Source: Bifidobacterium olomucense (GTDB lineage Bacteria; Actinomycetota; Actinomycetes; Actinomycetales; Bifidobacteriaceae). From it: DNA of 64,000 bases. Below, piece by piece: positions 9,332-18,319 of the stretch (positions are counted from its first letter, which is position 1; every line of letters starts with the position of its first letter). The stretch is taken from contig NZ_JAAIIG010000003.1 of NCBI RefSeq assembly GCF_012932375.1, positions 286,021 through 350,020 of the forward strand, in the 5' to 3' direction. Below the pieces are notes generated by a model, which saw only the letters and a program-made list of their open reading frames with translations, ran no database searches and was not told where the DNA came from. The position numbers and the translations under genes were made by a program.

Positions 9332-10258
9332 ATGAAATTACTGGTCGCCGCATCGAATGAGCCGCTCGCCCGCGCCATTCGCGGCACGTTGCTGGGCGCG
9401 CAGCATGAGGTTGACCAGACCGGCACCCGGGAAGCGACATTGCGTGCGATCATCGCGGCACAGCAAGGGCAGGTTGTAGCGGAGGCTGAAGTTGGAGCCA
9501 AAGCACCGGCCGACAATCAGACTAAGACTGTGCAAACTGGCGCTCCGGCCCAAACCTCCACCTCAGCGCAGTCCCAATCCGCGAACGATACTGATGTCAC
9601 CCCTATAGTCCCCTATGATGCCATCGTGCTCGATGAGGATCTGGTCGAACCGCCGCACAATGATTTCGTTGCGGAACTGCGCAACGCCGACCCCTCATTG
9701 AAGATTCTGTTGCTTGCCACTACCCCGCTGAGCCGCGCGACCGGCGAAGGCAATCGTTGGCGAGCGCTGCCGCATGAATACGCGCCAATAGAATCGAATC
9801 AATCAACCGAGCCGACTGCATCATCTGAATCCAATGGGTCCAGCGAATCCGACGATTCAAAGGAATCCGGCACACCAGTAAACACCAACCAGCCGGATGC
9901 CGTGCTGCGCAAACCGTTCTCCGACACCGAACTGCTTTCATATATCAGCGCGCTTGCAGCCGACTCCCCTGCCATGATCATTCGCGGCAATCTCACGTTG
10001 GACACCACCCATCGCCGGGCCTACTATGCGTCCACGCATAGTCCAATCACACTCTCCCGCTTGGAATACAGCCTGCTGGAGGCGTTGGTCAAAGCCGACG
10101 GTAAGTTCGTGAACACCAAGGAACTTGTAGGCCTTGTGGGCGGACCGTATTTTGAGCAACAGGGCTTGCTGCGCAACGCTTTGTACACGTTGGACAAGAA
10201 ACTCACGCGCGCGGGCCTCATCATGACCCAGCGTGGTTCCAATTATCGCATTCGGTAG
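9332..10258 (+). CDS. response-regulator-like protein with interrupted receiver and OmpR-type winged helix
   Basis: 308 residues. Residues 1-50 begin like a receiver (MKLLVAASNEPLARAIRGTL). IVLDEDL near residue 95 occupies the phospho-acceptor position, and ILLLATTPLS resembles the strand-4 switch. Two Ser/Glu/Gln-rich inserts (about residues 50-85 and 140-190) break the domain. Residues about 205-308 form an OmpR/PhoB DNA-binding domain. No histidine kinase is adjacent. The receiver looks degenerate, so phosphorylation is doubtful. ATG 9332 has AGGAGG nearby. Confidence 0.75.
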   Translation: MKLLVAASNEPLARAIRGTLLGAQHEVDQTGTREATLRAIIAAQQGQVVAEAEVGAKAPADNQTKTVQTGAPAQTSTSAQSQSANDTDVTPIVPYDAIVLDEDLVEPPHNDFVAELRNADPSLKILLLATTPLSRATGEGNRWRALPHEYAPIESNQSTEPTASSESNGSSESDDSKESGTPVNTNQPDAVLRKPFSDTELLSYISALAADSPAMIIRGNLTLDTTHRRAYYASTHSPITLSRLEYSLLEALVKADGKFVNTKELVGLVGGPYFEQQGLLRNALYTLDKKLTRAGLIMTQRGSNYRIR

Positions 10259-10288
10259 CGCTCGCAAACGCCTACTGTCATTGAATAC

Positions 10289-10346
10289 AAATAGTGTGCT
10301 TACGAACAAGTTGTTTATGATTAACTTGTTCGTAAGCACACTATTT
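10289..10346. terminator. bidirectional terminator, 24-bp perfect inverted repeat
   Basis: 10289-10312 and 10323-10346 are perfect inverted repeats with a 10-base loop. A-rich and T-rich ends allow termination from either side. It sits between two convergent genes. Confidence 0.9.
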
Positions 10347-10369
10347 CACGATAGGAGCAAACTACTGCC

Positions 10370-11497
10370 TCACAGCTCGGGCACGACCTCGATCTTGAGG
10401 CCCTGCATGCTGAGCGCGTATTCCATGGCTTCGTTGATTTGGTCGAGCGGGAATACGTTGGTCACCAGGTCCATGACGGGCAGGCCACGGTCCTTGGCTT
10501 CCTTGAGGAATTCCTGCGCTTCCAGCCAGTCGCCAGCCTGATAGGTCCAGGAGCCGGTGAGCTTTATTTCCTTCTGGCATATATCCAGATGCGGGTTGTA
10601 GGTGGCGTCACCGGTATTGGTGAAGAAGCCTACCTCGCAGTAGGAGCCGCCACGGCGAATGTACTTGAACAGGGCTGCTGCGGCCGCGGGTGAGCCGGTG
10701 CATTGGAAGCCCATTTCCGCGCCGAGCCCTTCGGTCGCTTCGCGCACGGCGTCGGCCGCGGCATCCACGGAATCATAATCGGAGAAGTTCACGGTGGCGG
10801 TGGCACCGAGCTTCTTGGCCATCTCAAGTCGGGCTTCCTTGGCGTCCACGGCCACGATGTTGCGGATGCCGTAGGTCTTGAGCAGTGCGACCAGCAACAG
10901 GCCGATCGGACCGCAGCCTTGGACCAGCACATGGGAGCCGTGCTTAAAATCATAGATCTTCTTGGCTTCCTCCACAGCGTGCACAATCACGGCGGCCGGC
11001 TCGATCAGGATGCGCAGATCACGGTCGGGCATGTCGTTCACATTGAAGATCACCGCGCCCGGATTGCACTTCATATAGTCGGAATACCAGCCGTTGAAGA
11101 AGTGGCCTTCGCCGGGCATCAGGCCGTGGATTTCGCCGTTTTCACACAGATGGATCATGTCGGCGCGACGCTTACAGATGGCACAGTGGCCGCATGGGCG
11201 CAGACCGGTAACGATCTTGTCGCCCACCTTGAGCGGTTTGCCGGAATAATCCGTGGTGACATTCTTGCCGATTTTCACGACTTCGCCGGTGGCTTCGTGA
11301 CCGAGCACGATGGGCGCGAATCCGAACGGGTCGGCACGGTATTCGGATTGGTCGGTGCCGCAGATGCCGCAGCCTTCAACGCGGACGAGCACTTCGTCAT
11401 CGTTGATTTGCGGCAGTGGGAGCGTGCGCACGTCGATGTGCTTGGGCTCCGTCAATACAGCAACGCGGCCTTCTGCGGGGATGGTTAGTTCGGACAT
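10370..11497 (-). CDS. zinc-dependent medium-chain alcohol/polyol dehydrogenase
   Basis: 375 residues of the MDR family. The catalytic-zinc site GICGTD (Cys46) is followed by GHE (His67, Glu68). The structural-zinc lobe CGHCAICKRRADMIHLC has four Cys. The Rossmann motif VQGCGPIGLLLVAL is near residues 180-193. This is the layout of threonine, sorbitol or butanediol dehydrogenases; the substrate cannot be fixed by eye. The chosen start has AAAGGAG eight bases upstream; the ATG six bases earlier would be too close to it. Confidence 0.85.
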   Translation of the reverse strand: MSELTIPAEGRVAVLTEPKHIDVRTLPLPQINDDEVLVRVEGCGICGTDQSEYRADPFGFAPIVLGHEATGEVVKIGKNVTTDYSGKPLKVGDKIVTGLRPCGHCAICKRRADMIHLCENGEIHGLMPGEGHFFNGWYSDYMKCNPGAVIFNVNDMPDRDLRILIEPAAVIVHAVEEAKKIYDFKHGSHVLVQGCGPIGLLLVALLKTYGIRNIVAVDAKEARLEMAKKLGATATVNFSDYDSVDAAADAVREATEGLGAEMGFQCTGSPAAAAALFKYIRRGGSYCEVGFFTNTGDATYNPHLDICQKEIKLTGSWTYQAGDWLEAQEFLKEAKDRGLPVMDLVTNVFPLDQINEAMEYALSMQGLKIEVVPEL

Positions 11498-11641
11498 TGT
11501 CATAACTCCTTTGTGATGAGGGAATGCCTTCACTTGGTTACATTAGTCCGATTGCCCCGTAGAACGCTACAGCAACACTTGCGCAACAAGCTTCTCGCTT
11601 TCTCGGTTCCCTTCCATATGCGCCTACTAAGATGCGGCACA

Positions 11642-12958
11642 CTATCGATTCAGTACCGAGACAGCATATACGGGAAGATAATCCACTTGCCCAACGGTTT
11701 TCACGTTTGATTCTGCGAGCACTATGCCTCGTTTCATACCGTAGCTCTCGGTGGCGAGCGCCTTATTCAAAGCGCTGTGCCGCGTGTAGGTCTTGCCTGA
11801 TTTCACCTCAATCGGCATCACTGTGCCTCTCGGATGTTCGACAACGAAATCAAGCTCTCCGATCATGTTGTTCTTGAAATAATACAAATCGAAACCGTGC
11901 GCTTTCAGTTCCTGTGCCACCACGTTTTCATACAACGACCCGTAGTTGATATCGGTGCGATCATTGATAAGGTCACGGACTACGTCCATGCCACACATGC
12001 AGGTCAACAGACCTATGTCGCTGAGAAACAGCTTGAATAGGTTCGAACGTTCCGCCAGCATCAACGGGTAGCGCGGTTCGTCTACGTTGTATACCGGTAA
12101 CGCAACTCCTGCATCTACCAGCCAAAGGAACTCCTCCTGATAGCGCACATATCGAGCCCCCGATCCCACGCTCGTTACCTTGAATCGTTTGTTTTGCTGA
12201 TTGAGTTCACTAGGAATCAAATCATAGATTCTGCGAACAATCCGAGATTGTCTGATGCTTTCCGTGTATTGCGAGATATCTTCCCGATAGCGGGAGATGA
12301 TGTTCTGTTGATATACGCGCAACGATTGCACGTTATGTTCATTTACGAAATTCGCGACGGCTGCCGGCATACCACCGACGATGAGATATTCATGAAATAG
12401 TCTGGTCAGTCGCCGATGCACAGCATCATTGATTTCGCGCTTCTCTTCAATCGCCTCATGCACTTCCGTGAAAACGTTGGCTGGCACACCATTCGCCCAA
12501 CAATATTCCTCGAAATCCAACGGATACATGGTAATCGAATCAAGATATCCCACCGGCACGGATCGAACACTCTTCAGTTCCACCCCAAGCAACGAACCAG
12601 ACAGCACGAAGTCATAGTCATCGAACTGGTCCACCAAGAATTTAATCTTGGTCGCCACTTCCTTGCACTGCTGTATTTCATCGAGAAAAACTAGCGTCTC
12701 ACCTTTGACGAGCTCATCATCCGCATACGCCGAAATGGCGAGAAACAGATCTTTCGCGTTACGCGCAGCATTGACAGCGTCTCTCGCATCCTCATTGTCG
12801 ATGAAGTTAAGCTCGACAACATGCCGATAATTGGCTTTGCCGAATTCTCGGACAAGATACGTTTTACCGACTTGTCGCGCACCGTCCACCAGCATGGCCT
12901 GCTTAGTATGATGTTCTTTCCAGAACAACAATTGCGTCATGGCTTTTCTTCTTAACAT
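11642..12958 (-). CDS. AAA+ ATPase with C-terminal DUF4143 (archaeal-ATPase-like)
   Basis: 438 residues. Walker A GARQVGKT (26-33) and Walker B LVFLDEIQ are followed by a sensor serine in VLSGSLLGV. The C-terminal half has the DUF4143 features: LFLSDIGLL, then LKAHGFDLYYFKNN, ELDFVVE and IEVKSG. The last three resemble a PD-(D/E)XK nuclease core. Cellular role is unknown; members are common in host-associated bacteria and often occur alone. The start at 12958 is preceded by GAGG; ATG 12940 is an alternative. Confidence 0.8.
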   Translation of the reverse strand: MLRRKAMTQLLFWKEHHTKQAMLVDGARQVGKTYLVREFGKANYRHVVELNFIDNEDARDAVNAARNAKDLFLAISAYADDELVKGETLVFLDEIQQCKEVATKIKFLVDQFDDYDFVLSGSLLGVELKSVRSVPVGYLDSITMYPLDFEEYCWANGVPANVFTEVHEAIEEKREINDAVHRRLTRLFHEYLIVGGMPAAVANFVNEHNVQSLRVYQQNIISRYREDISQYTESIRQSRIVRRIYDLIPSELNQQNKRFKVTSVGSGARYVRYQEEFLWLVDAGVALPVYNVDEPRYPLMLAERSNLFKLFLSDIGLLTCMCGMDVVRDLINDRTDINYGSLYENVVAQELKAHGFDLYYFKNNMIGELDFVVEHPRGTVMPIEVKSGKTYTRHSALNKALATESYGMKRGIVLAESNVKTVGQVDYLPVYAVSVLNR

Positions 12959-12980
12959 GATACCCGCCTCAACTTGAGTA

Positions 12981-13110
12981 TGCACATTACAGAGTAGTTC
13001 TGATACTAATTAAAGAACATTATAGAATGTATCTATGCTTATGAATTGCATATTACAGACATAATCAACATCATGAATTGCACATTATAGAAATAATTGA
13101 TGCACCCTAA
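12981..13110. repeat. four tandem 32-33 bp iterons upstream of the AAA+ gene
   Basis: The core YATTAYAGA recurs at 12985, 13018, 13051 and 13083, at spacings of 33, 33 and 32 bp. Three copies are preceded by TGCA or GCA. The two copies nearest 13041-13104 share ATGAATTGCA plus the core. The array occupies the leader and promoter zone of the minus-strand gene that starts at 12958, and its period is close to three helical turns. Confidence 0.7.
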
Positions 13111-13206
13111 TCAATCACTCACATTCCGGCATATGTCGCAACGGCGACTACAGATGAGCGTAAGAACGCAAAAAGACTGATATCACGCTCGCACCAACAT
13201 GTCTGA

Positions 13207-13821
13207 CTACATTCCTTCCGGAATGCACTTATCACGCCAGTAGTATTCCTGATCATGCTCGTTGATTTCGCGTAACACGCGGCATGGGGTGCCGATTGCC
13301 ACCGAGTTGGCGGGAATGTCTTTGGTGACCAGACTGCACGCACCGATAACCGAATTGTCTCCGATGGTGACACCCGGCAGCACGGTGACGTTCGCTCCAA
13401 TCCACACGTTGCGACCGATATGGATTGGCTCCGAGAACTGCGCGAGTCGCTCACGCAGGTCAGGGCGAATCGGGTGGCCGGTGGTGACGAGCGTGACGTT
13501 CGGACCAATCATCGTATGGTCGCCGACGAAGATCTCGCCATCGTCCACGAGCGTCAGATTGAAGTTCACATACACGAAACTGCCCAAATGGGTCGAGCAA
13601 CCCCAATTGGCGTGAAACGGCGGCTCGATCCAAGTCTTCTTCCCCATTTCGGCAAAATACTTGTGCAGCAACTGGTTTCTCTCCGACGAGGTAGCCGGCA
13701 GATCATTGGTTTTACGCAGCATGTCTCGCTGCTCCTGCTGGGCAGCGTCCATCAGTTCGCTGTTCCACAGATACACCTCGCGCGAATGCAACACATCCAA
13801 GACTTCCTGCGGCACGCTCAT
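13207..13821 (-). CDS. sugar O-acetyltransferase (maltose/galactoside acetyltransferase type, LbH fold)
   Basis: 204 residues with an N-terminal mac domain containing NDLPATSSERNQLLHKYF and then hexapeptide repeats (VTLVTTGHPIRPDLRE, IGRNVWIGANVTVLPGVTIGDNSVIGACSLV). The His in TTGHPI fits the catalytic position of this family, which transfers acetyl from acetyl-CoA to a sugar. The start at 13821 has AGGAGGG six to seven bases upstream. It lies close to the glycan locus and may detoxify non-metabolised sugars. Confidence 0.85.
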   Translation of the reverse strand: MSVPQEVLDVLHSREVYLWNSELMDAAQQEQRDMLRKTNDLPATSSERNQLLHKYFAEMGKKTWIEPPFHANWGCSTHLGSFVYVNFNLTLVDDGEIFVGDHTMIGPNVTLVTTGHPIRPDLRERLAQFSEPIHIGRNVWIGANVTVLPGVTIGDNSVIGACSLVTKDIPANSVAIGTPCRVLREINEHDQEYYWRDKCIPEGM

Positions 13822-14019
13822 ACGATTGCCCTCCTGCTTCATTGCGGTCTGTATCAATCTCAGCCAAGCTGGATCAGTCCATCATCCCAGACCAACCTCG
13901 CTTCAATTCCTATTCATGTTAGCTGAATGGCAGCGCAAACTCATGCATACAGAATCATGTCAAGCAAAGAACAGTCAAGCAGCCAAGGGACATGACAGGA
14001 GACTATATCTCATCTCTTT

Positions 14020-15747
14020 TCACTCCGCCTTCATATGAGCGACTTGCCTTTCCTCCTGTAGTATCTCGTCAGCCCCAAGCATTCTGACACCCGCCAGGCA
14101 TCCAACGAATCCAGAAGTTGACTCCACACTGAGGTAACCAGTATCGAAAACATGTGCCGTCGTGTAACGGGCAGGTAGTACATATTGGGGACGAAGATTC
14201 TGCTTAAGCTGCGCTGCGTCAGTGTCGGCAATGACTATTTCTGTTGTCGCCCCTCGAAACACTATCGCCATATTCTCCACATTGCACTTTTCCACTGCCA
14301 CGATTGATTCATGAATACATGAGTCAATCATCATATGAACTATTACATCGCAGCCGCCTGCAGGCCTAGATGACACATCAAAACTGATGTAATTCGATCG
14401 ACTCAAATGAATAACTGTCTCGAAAGAATCAGACAACCACATCCACATAGGTAAATCAGTGATTCTGCGAAACGTTCCATTGCTACGGTCACCGGCAATG
14501 CTGATTGGCGGCATCTGCGGCTGACCAATCTGCGGATATAAGCATTCCGCGGTATCCATCAATGAAACCCGACTTGATTCATCCTGAATACGCAGCGCTA
14601 ACGGCAACCTGCCAATGCCCGGAGAGGCAACGGGCCAACCTGGATCTTTTGTGCCGGAAAAACAACGGTCCATAATATCTGTTTCCTCAGGAATCTGCTG
14701 TTGCCATTGCAGTGTGGTGACGAATGTTTCTCTTCCCAGATAAGTTCGAGGATTACGACCATCGGCATCGGCATACCGCCGCACGCCCAAGCAGAATAGC
14801 AACCATCCGTAGCGAGGATGGCACGCAATATCCGCATGGCCTACGCATTGAACCGGGAAGCTGAGTCCCATATTTCTATGGGTAAGAAGCGGATTATTCG
14901 GGCTGGGACGGAACAGTCGAGATTCATAACAATTCTGGCAAAGCCGAGATACACGCGATGATTGCAACGCCTCATCTAAGCTCCGCGGCGCATATGCTCG
15001 CGCAACCATCTCTGAATGATGGAGATAAGTGCCTCCTTCAGCTGTAAACAGATAAATATAATCACCATAACGGTATAGGTGTGGTCCTTCCGGCCAGAAG
15101 GCCTCAGTTGACGCACCATGCCAAATGACCGTCCGCTCTCCCTGCAATTCCCATGAATCCGAAGAGATCCTCTGCGTCCATATTGCAGTCTGTCCACTCC
15201 ACTTAGGGCGTTCGGCTGGTGTTGTCTGTGTCCAATACATCACACCATCTGAATCGATATAAATATCCGGGTCAATGCCAACCGCACCTTCTATCCAGAA
15301 CGGTCCATTCCAGGGACCAGATAGAGAATCAGCAGTAATGATGAAGTTTCCTCCAGATCGCTTATATGCGAGTATTGCCTGCGGCGAATGCCCCTGCCGC
15401 AAAGCAAGATCACAATCCACGTTCTTCACCGTACAAGCGATGATGTACCTGCCATCCTTTTTCCGCATTGTAGGCGCAAACAACCCGCCAGAGTCTCGCG
15501 CACAATCCAGAAAAAGCTTATTCCCCATATCAGCATCGACAGCAAAACCGGCATGAGTCCATGTCAATAAATCTGGAGATTCGGTTATTGGCAATCCGGG
15601 CACCTGTTCGAAACTTGAGTTAACCACAACGATAGATTCACGATCCTGGTCCCATAAGCATGTTGGATCAGGCATCATGCCCCGGAGTACGGGATTAGCC
15701 ACTACTTTCGATTCAACCGTTACATTAGACGCACTCTGGGCTTGCAT
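14020..15747 (-). CDS. glycoside hydrolase family 43 (beta-xylosidase/alpha-arabinofuranosidase type)
   Basis: 575 residues without a signal peptide, so intracellular. NPVLRGMMPDPTC carries the general-base Asp27. DPDIYIDSDG supplies the pKa-modulating Asp, and TEAFWPEGPHLY the general-acid Glu. A C-terminal beta-sandwich of about 200 residues follows, as in xylosidase-type GH43 enzymes. AAGGAGG lies upstream of ATG 15747. It is divergent from the transporter operon and shares its intergenic control region. Its substrate is probably an imported arabino- or xylo-oligosaccharide. Confidence 0.8.
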   Translation of the reverse strand: MQAQSASNVTVESKVVANPVLRGMMPDPTCLWDQDRESIVVVNSSFEQVPGLPITESPDLLTWTHAGFAVDADMGNKLFLDCARDSGGLFAPTMRKKDGRYIIACTVKNVDCDLALRQGHSPQAILAYKRSGGNFIITADSLSGPWNGPFWIEGAVGIDPDIYIDSDGVMYWTQTTPAERPKWSGQTAIWTQRISSDSWELQGERTVIWHGASTEAFWPEGPHLYRYGDYIYLFTAEGGTYLHHSEMVARAYAPRSLDEALQSSRVSRLCQNCYESRLFRPSPNNPLLTHRNMGLSFPVQCVGHADIACHPRYGWLLFCLGVRRYADADGRNPRTYLGRETFVTTLQWQQQIPEETDIMDRCFSGTKDPGWPVASPGIGRLPLALRIQDESSRVSLMDTAECLYPQIGQPQMPPISIAGDRSNGTFRRITDLPMWMWLSDSFETVIHLSRSNYISFDVSSRPAGGCDVIVHMMIDSCIHESIVAVEKCNVENMAIVFRGATTEIVIADTDAAQLKQNLRPQYVLPARYTTAHVFDTGYLSVESTSGFVGCLAGVRMLGADEILQEERQVAHMKAE

Positions 15748-15788
15748 GGTCGAACCTCCTTAACTGTTTCCTGCATGTATCAACCACG

Positions 15789-15852
15789 TTGGTGATCTGC
15801 TGAAATGTATGCTATCATTTTTTCGTGACGTTACGAAATTCGCAACGTCACG
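15789..15852 (+). promoter_or_regulatory. promoter and LacI-type operator of the sugar transporter operon
   Basis: TTGGTG (15789-15794) is followed after 18 bases by TATCAT (15813-15818). Just downstream is a palindrome with arms CGTGACGTT (15824-15832) and AACGTCACG (15844-15852), over the expected transcription start. It lies in the divergent region between GH43 and the binding protein. The LacI encoded at 20819 is the likely repressor. Confidence 0.7.
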
Positions 15853-15907
15853 ATTATCAAAGCGCAGACGATGTTGTGGCGCAAAACAGTGCAAGGAGTC
15901 ACTAACG

Positions 15908-17293
15908 ATGAACAGACCTCAATCCGCCTTCCACAGGATCACTACAGCAGCATTGACATCAGTACTGATGCTTAGCGTCGGAGCATGTGGGAACTCCACG
16001 TCCGCAGGCAACGCTAGCAGTGGCATGGATATAAAGCTTTCCGACATAGAGCACGCCCTGACAAGCGACAATGACGTGAATCTGACCATGTGGGCATCTT
16101 CATACGAGTATCTCAAGCAATCAGTACAGGCATTCGAGGAAAAATATCCGCATATCCATATTGATTTCGTCAACCCCGGTTCCCAATCCGACATGATGAT
16201 CAAATTCCAAAACGCAGTGACCGCGAAAAAGGGAATTCCAGATATACTGCAATTTGGCTATGACAGCTACCCACAATTCGCGGTAAGCGGCTCCCTGTTG
16301 AATTTCAAATCCGAAGAAATCGAGAAAGCTTGGGCGTCAAAATACTCACCGTCAACTTGGCAAGCGGTCCACGTAGGCCAAGGCCTGTACGGTTTACCGC
16401 AAGATCAAGCGCCAATTGCCATGTATTCCAGAAAAGATATCCTTCAGGAGCACGGCCTTGAGATTCCAAAGACTTGGGACGAGTTTTATGAAACCGGTAA
16501 GAAGCTGCATGAGGCAGATCCATCCAAATACATGGGATTCATTGACGTAACCGATTCAAAGGCGTGGAGCACGTTTTACCGCCAAGCATCAGCACCCCTA
16601 TGGAAGGTAGAAAACACCTCAGAAATAAGCCTCTCGACCGATAGCGCACAAGCAAGGAAAGTTACTGCTTTTCTCCAGAAATGCCTTGACGATGGCGTAT
16701 TGAAAGGCGTTTCAAACGCAACCGATGAGTTCATGCGCGATATCAATGCCGGAAAGTATGTGACCTGGATTGACGAGAACTGGAGAGGCGGATTGATTGA
16801 AAAATCATACCCCTCTCTTGCCGGAAAGTACACGGTCACACTTCCCCCAGCCTGGGGAGACGATCCACAATCCGTGAAAACGGCAAGCGGTGGTTCCATG
16901 CTTGCATTGTCAGCTGCCATTCCACAAGAAAAAGCGGCAGCGGCACTGGCTTTCATGGACTGGCTCAACACTTCCGAGGAATCCATTGAAGCATTTCAGA
17001 ACTCAAATGGCTTCTTCTTCATGGCTTCGTCGAAATTCCAACAAGAGGCAGCAAAGAAGAAGACCATTGATGAATTCTTCGGTCAAGATGCAAATTCTGT
17101 TTACTTCGAATCCGCTAATAAAGTGAATGCCGATTGGTCATACTTGCCTTTCCTTAGTCAATTGAATACATATTTCACTGATGTCATTGCCCCCGCATTG
17201 TCTGACGATGGCGATCTTGAGGATGCAATCAATGCATTCCAGCCAAAAGTAGAGGATTTTGCTCAAAAACAAGGATTTACTGTTAATAAATAA
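15908..17293 (+). CDS. ABC transporter sugar-binding lipoprotein
   Basis: 461 residues with a signal peptide ending in lipobox LSVGAC (Cys27 lipidated). The mature part is a family 1 extracellular solute-binding protein (VNLTMWASSYEYLKQSVQAFEEKYPHIHIDFVN region near residues 50-85, late YLPFLSQLNTYF). It captures oligosaccharides outside the membrane and delivers them to the permeases encoded downstream. AAGGAG lies nine bases before the ATG. No ATPase gene is present nearby, so a shared MsmK-type ATPase from elsewhere must power import. Confidence 0.9.
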   Translation: MNRPQSAFHRITTAALTSVLMLSVGACGNSTSAGNASSGMDIKLSDIEHALTSDNDVNLTMWASSYEYLKQSVQAFEEKYPHIHIDFVNPGSQSDMMIKFQNAVTAKKGIPDILQFGYDSYPQFAVSGSLLNFKSEEIEKAWASKYSPSTWQAVHVGQGLYGLPQDQAPIAMYSRKDILQEHGLEIPKTWDEFYETGKKLHEADPSKYMGFIDVTDSKAWSTFYRQASAPLWKVENTSEISLSTDSAQARKVTAFLQKCLDDGVLKGVSNATDEFMRDINAGKYVTWIDENWRGGLIEKSYPSLAGKYTVTLPPAWGDDPQSVKTASGGSMLALSAAIPQEKAAAALAFMDWLNTSEESIEAFQNSNGFFFMASSKFQQEAAKKKTIDEFFGQDANSVYFESANKVNADWSYLPFLSQLNTYFTDVIAPALSDDGDLEDAINAFQPKVEDFAQKQGFTVNK

Positions 17294-17304
17294 TAATTCA
17301 TTAT

Positions 17305-17339
17305 GGTTGTTGCTGCAAATATTTATTGCAGCAACAACC
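17305..17339 (+). terminator. 14-bp hairpin after the binding-protein gene (partial terminator)
   Basis: Perfect arms 17305-17318 and 17326-17339 (GGTTGTTGCTGCAA) with a 7-base loop, in the gap between binding protein and permease. This arrangement usually keeps the binding protein at higher level than the permeases. Confidence 0.75.
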
Positions 17340-17371
17340 GGATTTCTTAGAAAATACTTGTAAGGTAAAAG

Positions 17372-18289
17372 ATGTTTAAAGTACATTCTCTACACCATGA
17401 CAATAGAAAACAGTATTCAAAAGACAAGAAACAAAATATAGGAATAATTTACTGTCTACCATATATCGTGGTTTTCATGTTAGGAATGATCATTCCTATG
17501 ATCTACTCCATATACTTAGGTTTCTTCCAAACAAGAATGATTGGCGGAAGCACATTCGTAGGGCTTGATAATTATATTCAAGCGTTCTCAGACCATCAGC
17601 TATGGGATGGATTCCGCAGAGTTCTCGCCTATTTTGTCATACAGGTTCCGGTTTGTCTCATGCTTGCTTTACTGGCAGCTTTAATGTTGGACTCAGGGAG
17701 AATCAAGCACCTCGCTGTACCAAGAATCCTCCTGTTCTTACCTTATGCCGTACCCAGTGTTATCGCCGCGTTGATGTGGGGTTATATCTGCGGTCAACAA
17801 TATGGTCTAGTTGGTCAGATGTTAAACATTTTCAGCATCCCCTCTCCGGATTTATTGTCTGGTCAAATAGTTTTATTTGTAATTGCAAATATTGCTACAT
17901 GGACTTTTATGGGATATAATATGCTGATTTATTACTCAGCCTTACGAGTAATCCCTATAGAATTATATGAGTCCGCCAGAGTCGATGGAGCCTCAGAATT
18001 ACGAATTGCATGGTCAATAAAAATTCCTCAAATAAAAGGGGCCATCGTAATGACTGTTGTCTTCTCGGTAATCGGAGCATTGCAACTATTCAATGAGCCA
18101 AATACATTAAAAGCCATCTCACCGGAAACTATTACCAGTTACTATACACCGAATATGTATACATATAATCTCGCTTTCGCCGGTCAAAATATCAACTATG
18201 CTGCTGCCGCTTCTATCGTTATAGGAGTAATTACCATGATCCTTGTTGCCATAGTGAAAATTGCCGGCGATAAATGGGAACAAAAGTAA
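17372..18289 (+). CDS. ABC sugar transporter permease, MalF/UgpA type
   Basis: 305 residues with six membrane helices. The EAA loop YESARVDGASELRIAWSIKIPQI (near residues 200-222) is where the ATPase docks. It is AT-rich compared with flanking core genes. It pairs with the next gene to form the membrane channel. Confidence 0.9.
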   Translation: MFKVHSLHHDNRKQYSKDKKQNIGIIYCLPYIVVFMLGMIIPMIYSIYLGFFQTRMIGGSTFVGLDNYIQAFSDHQLWDGFRRVLAYFVIQVPVCLMLALLAALMLDSGRIKHLAVPRILLFLPYAVPSVIAALMWGYICGQQYGLVGQMLNIFSIPSPDLLSGQIVLFVIANIATWTFMGYNMLIYYSALRVIPIELYESARVDGASELRIAWSIKIPQIKGAIVMTVVFSVIGALQLFNEPNTLKAISPETITSYYTPNMYTYNLAFAGQNINYAAAASIVIGVITMILVAIVKIAGDKWEQK

Positions 18290-18319
18290 TCATATTTACC
18301 ACCTAAAAAGGAAAATACT

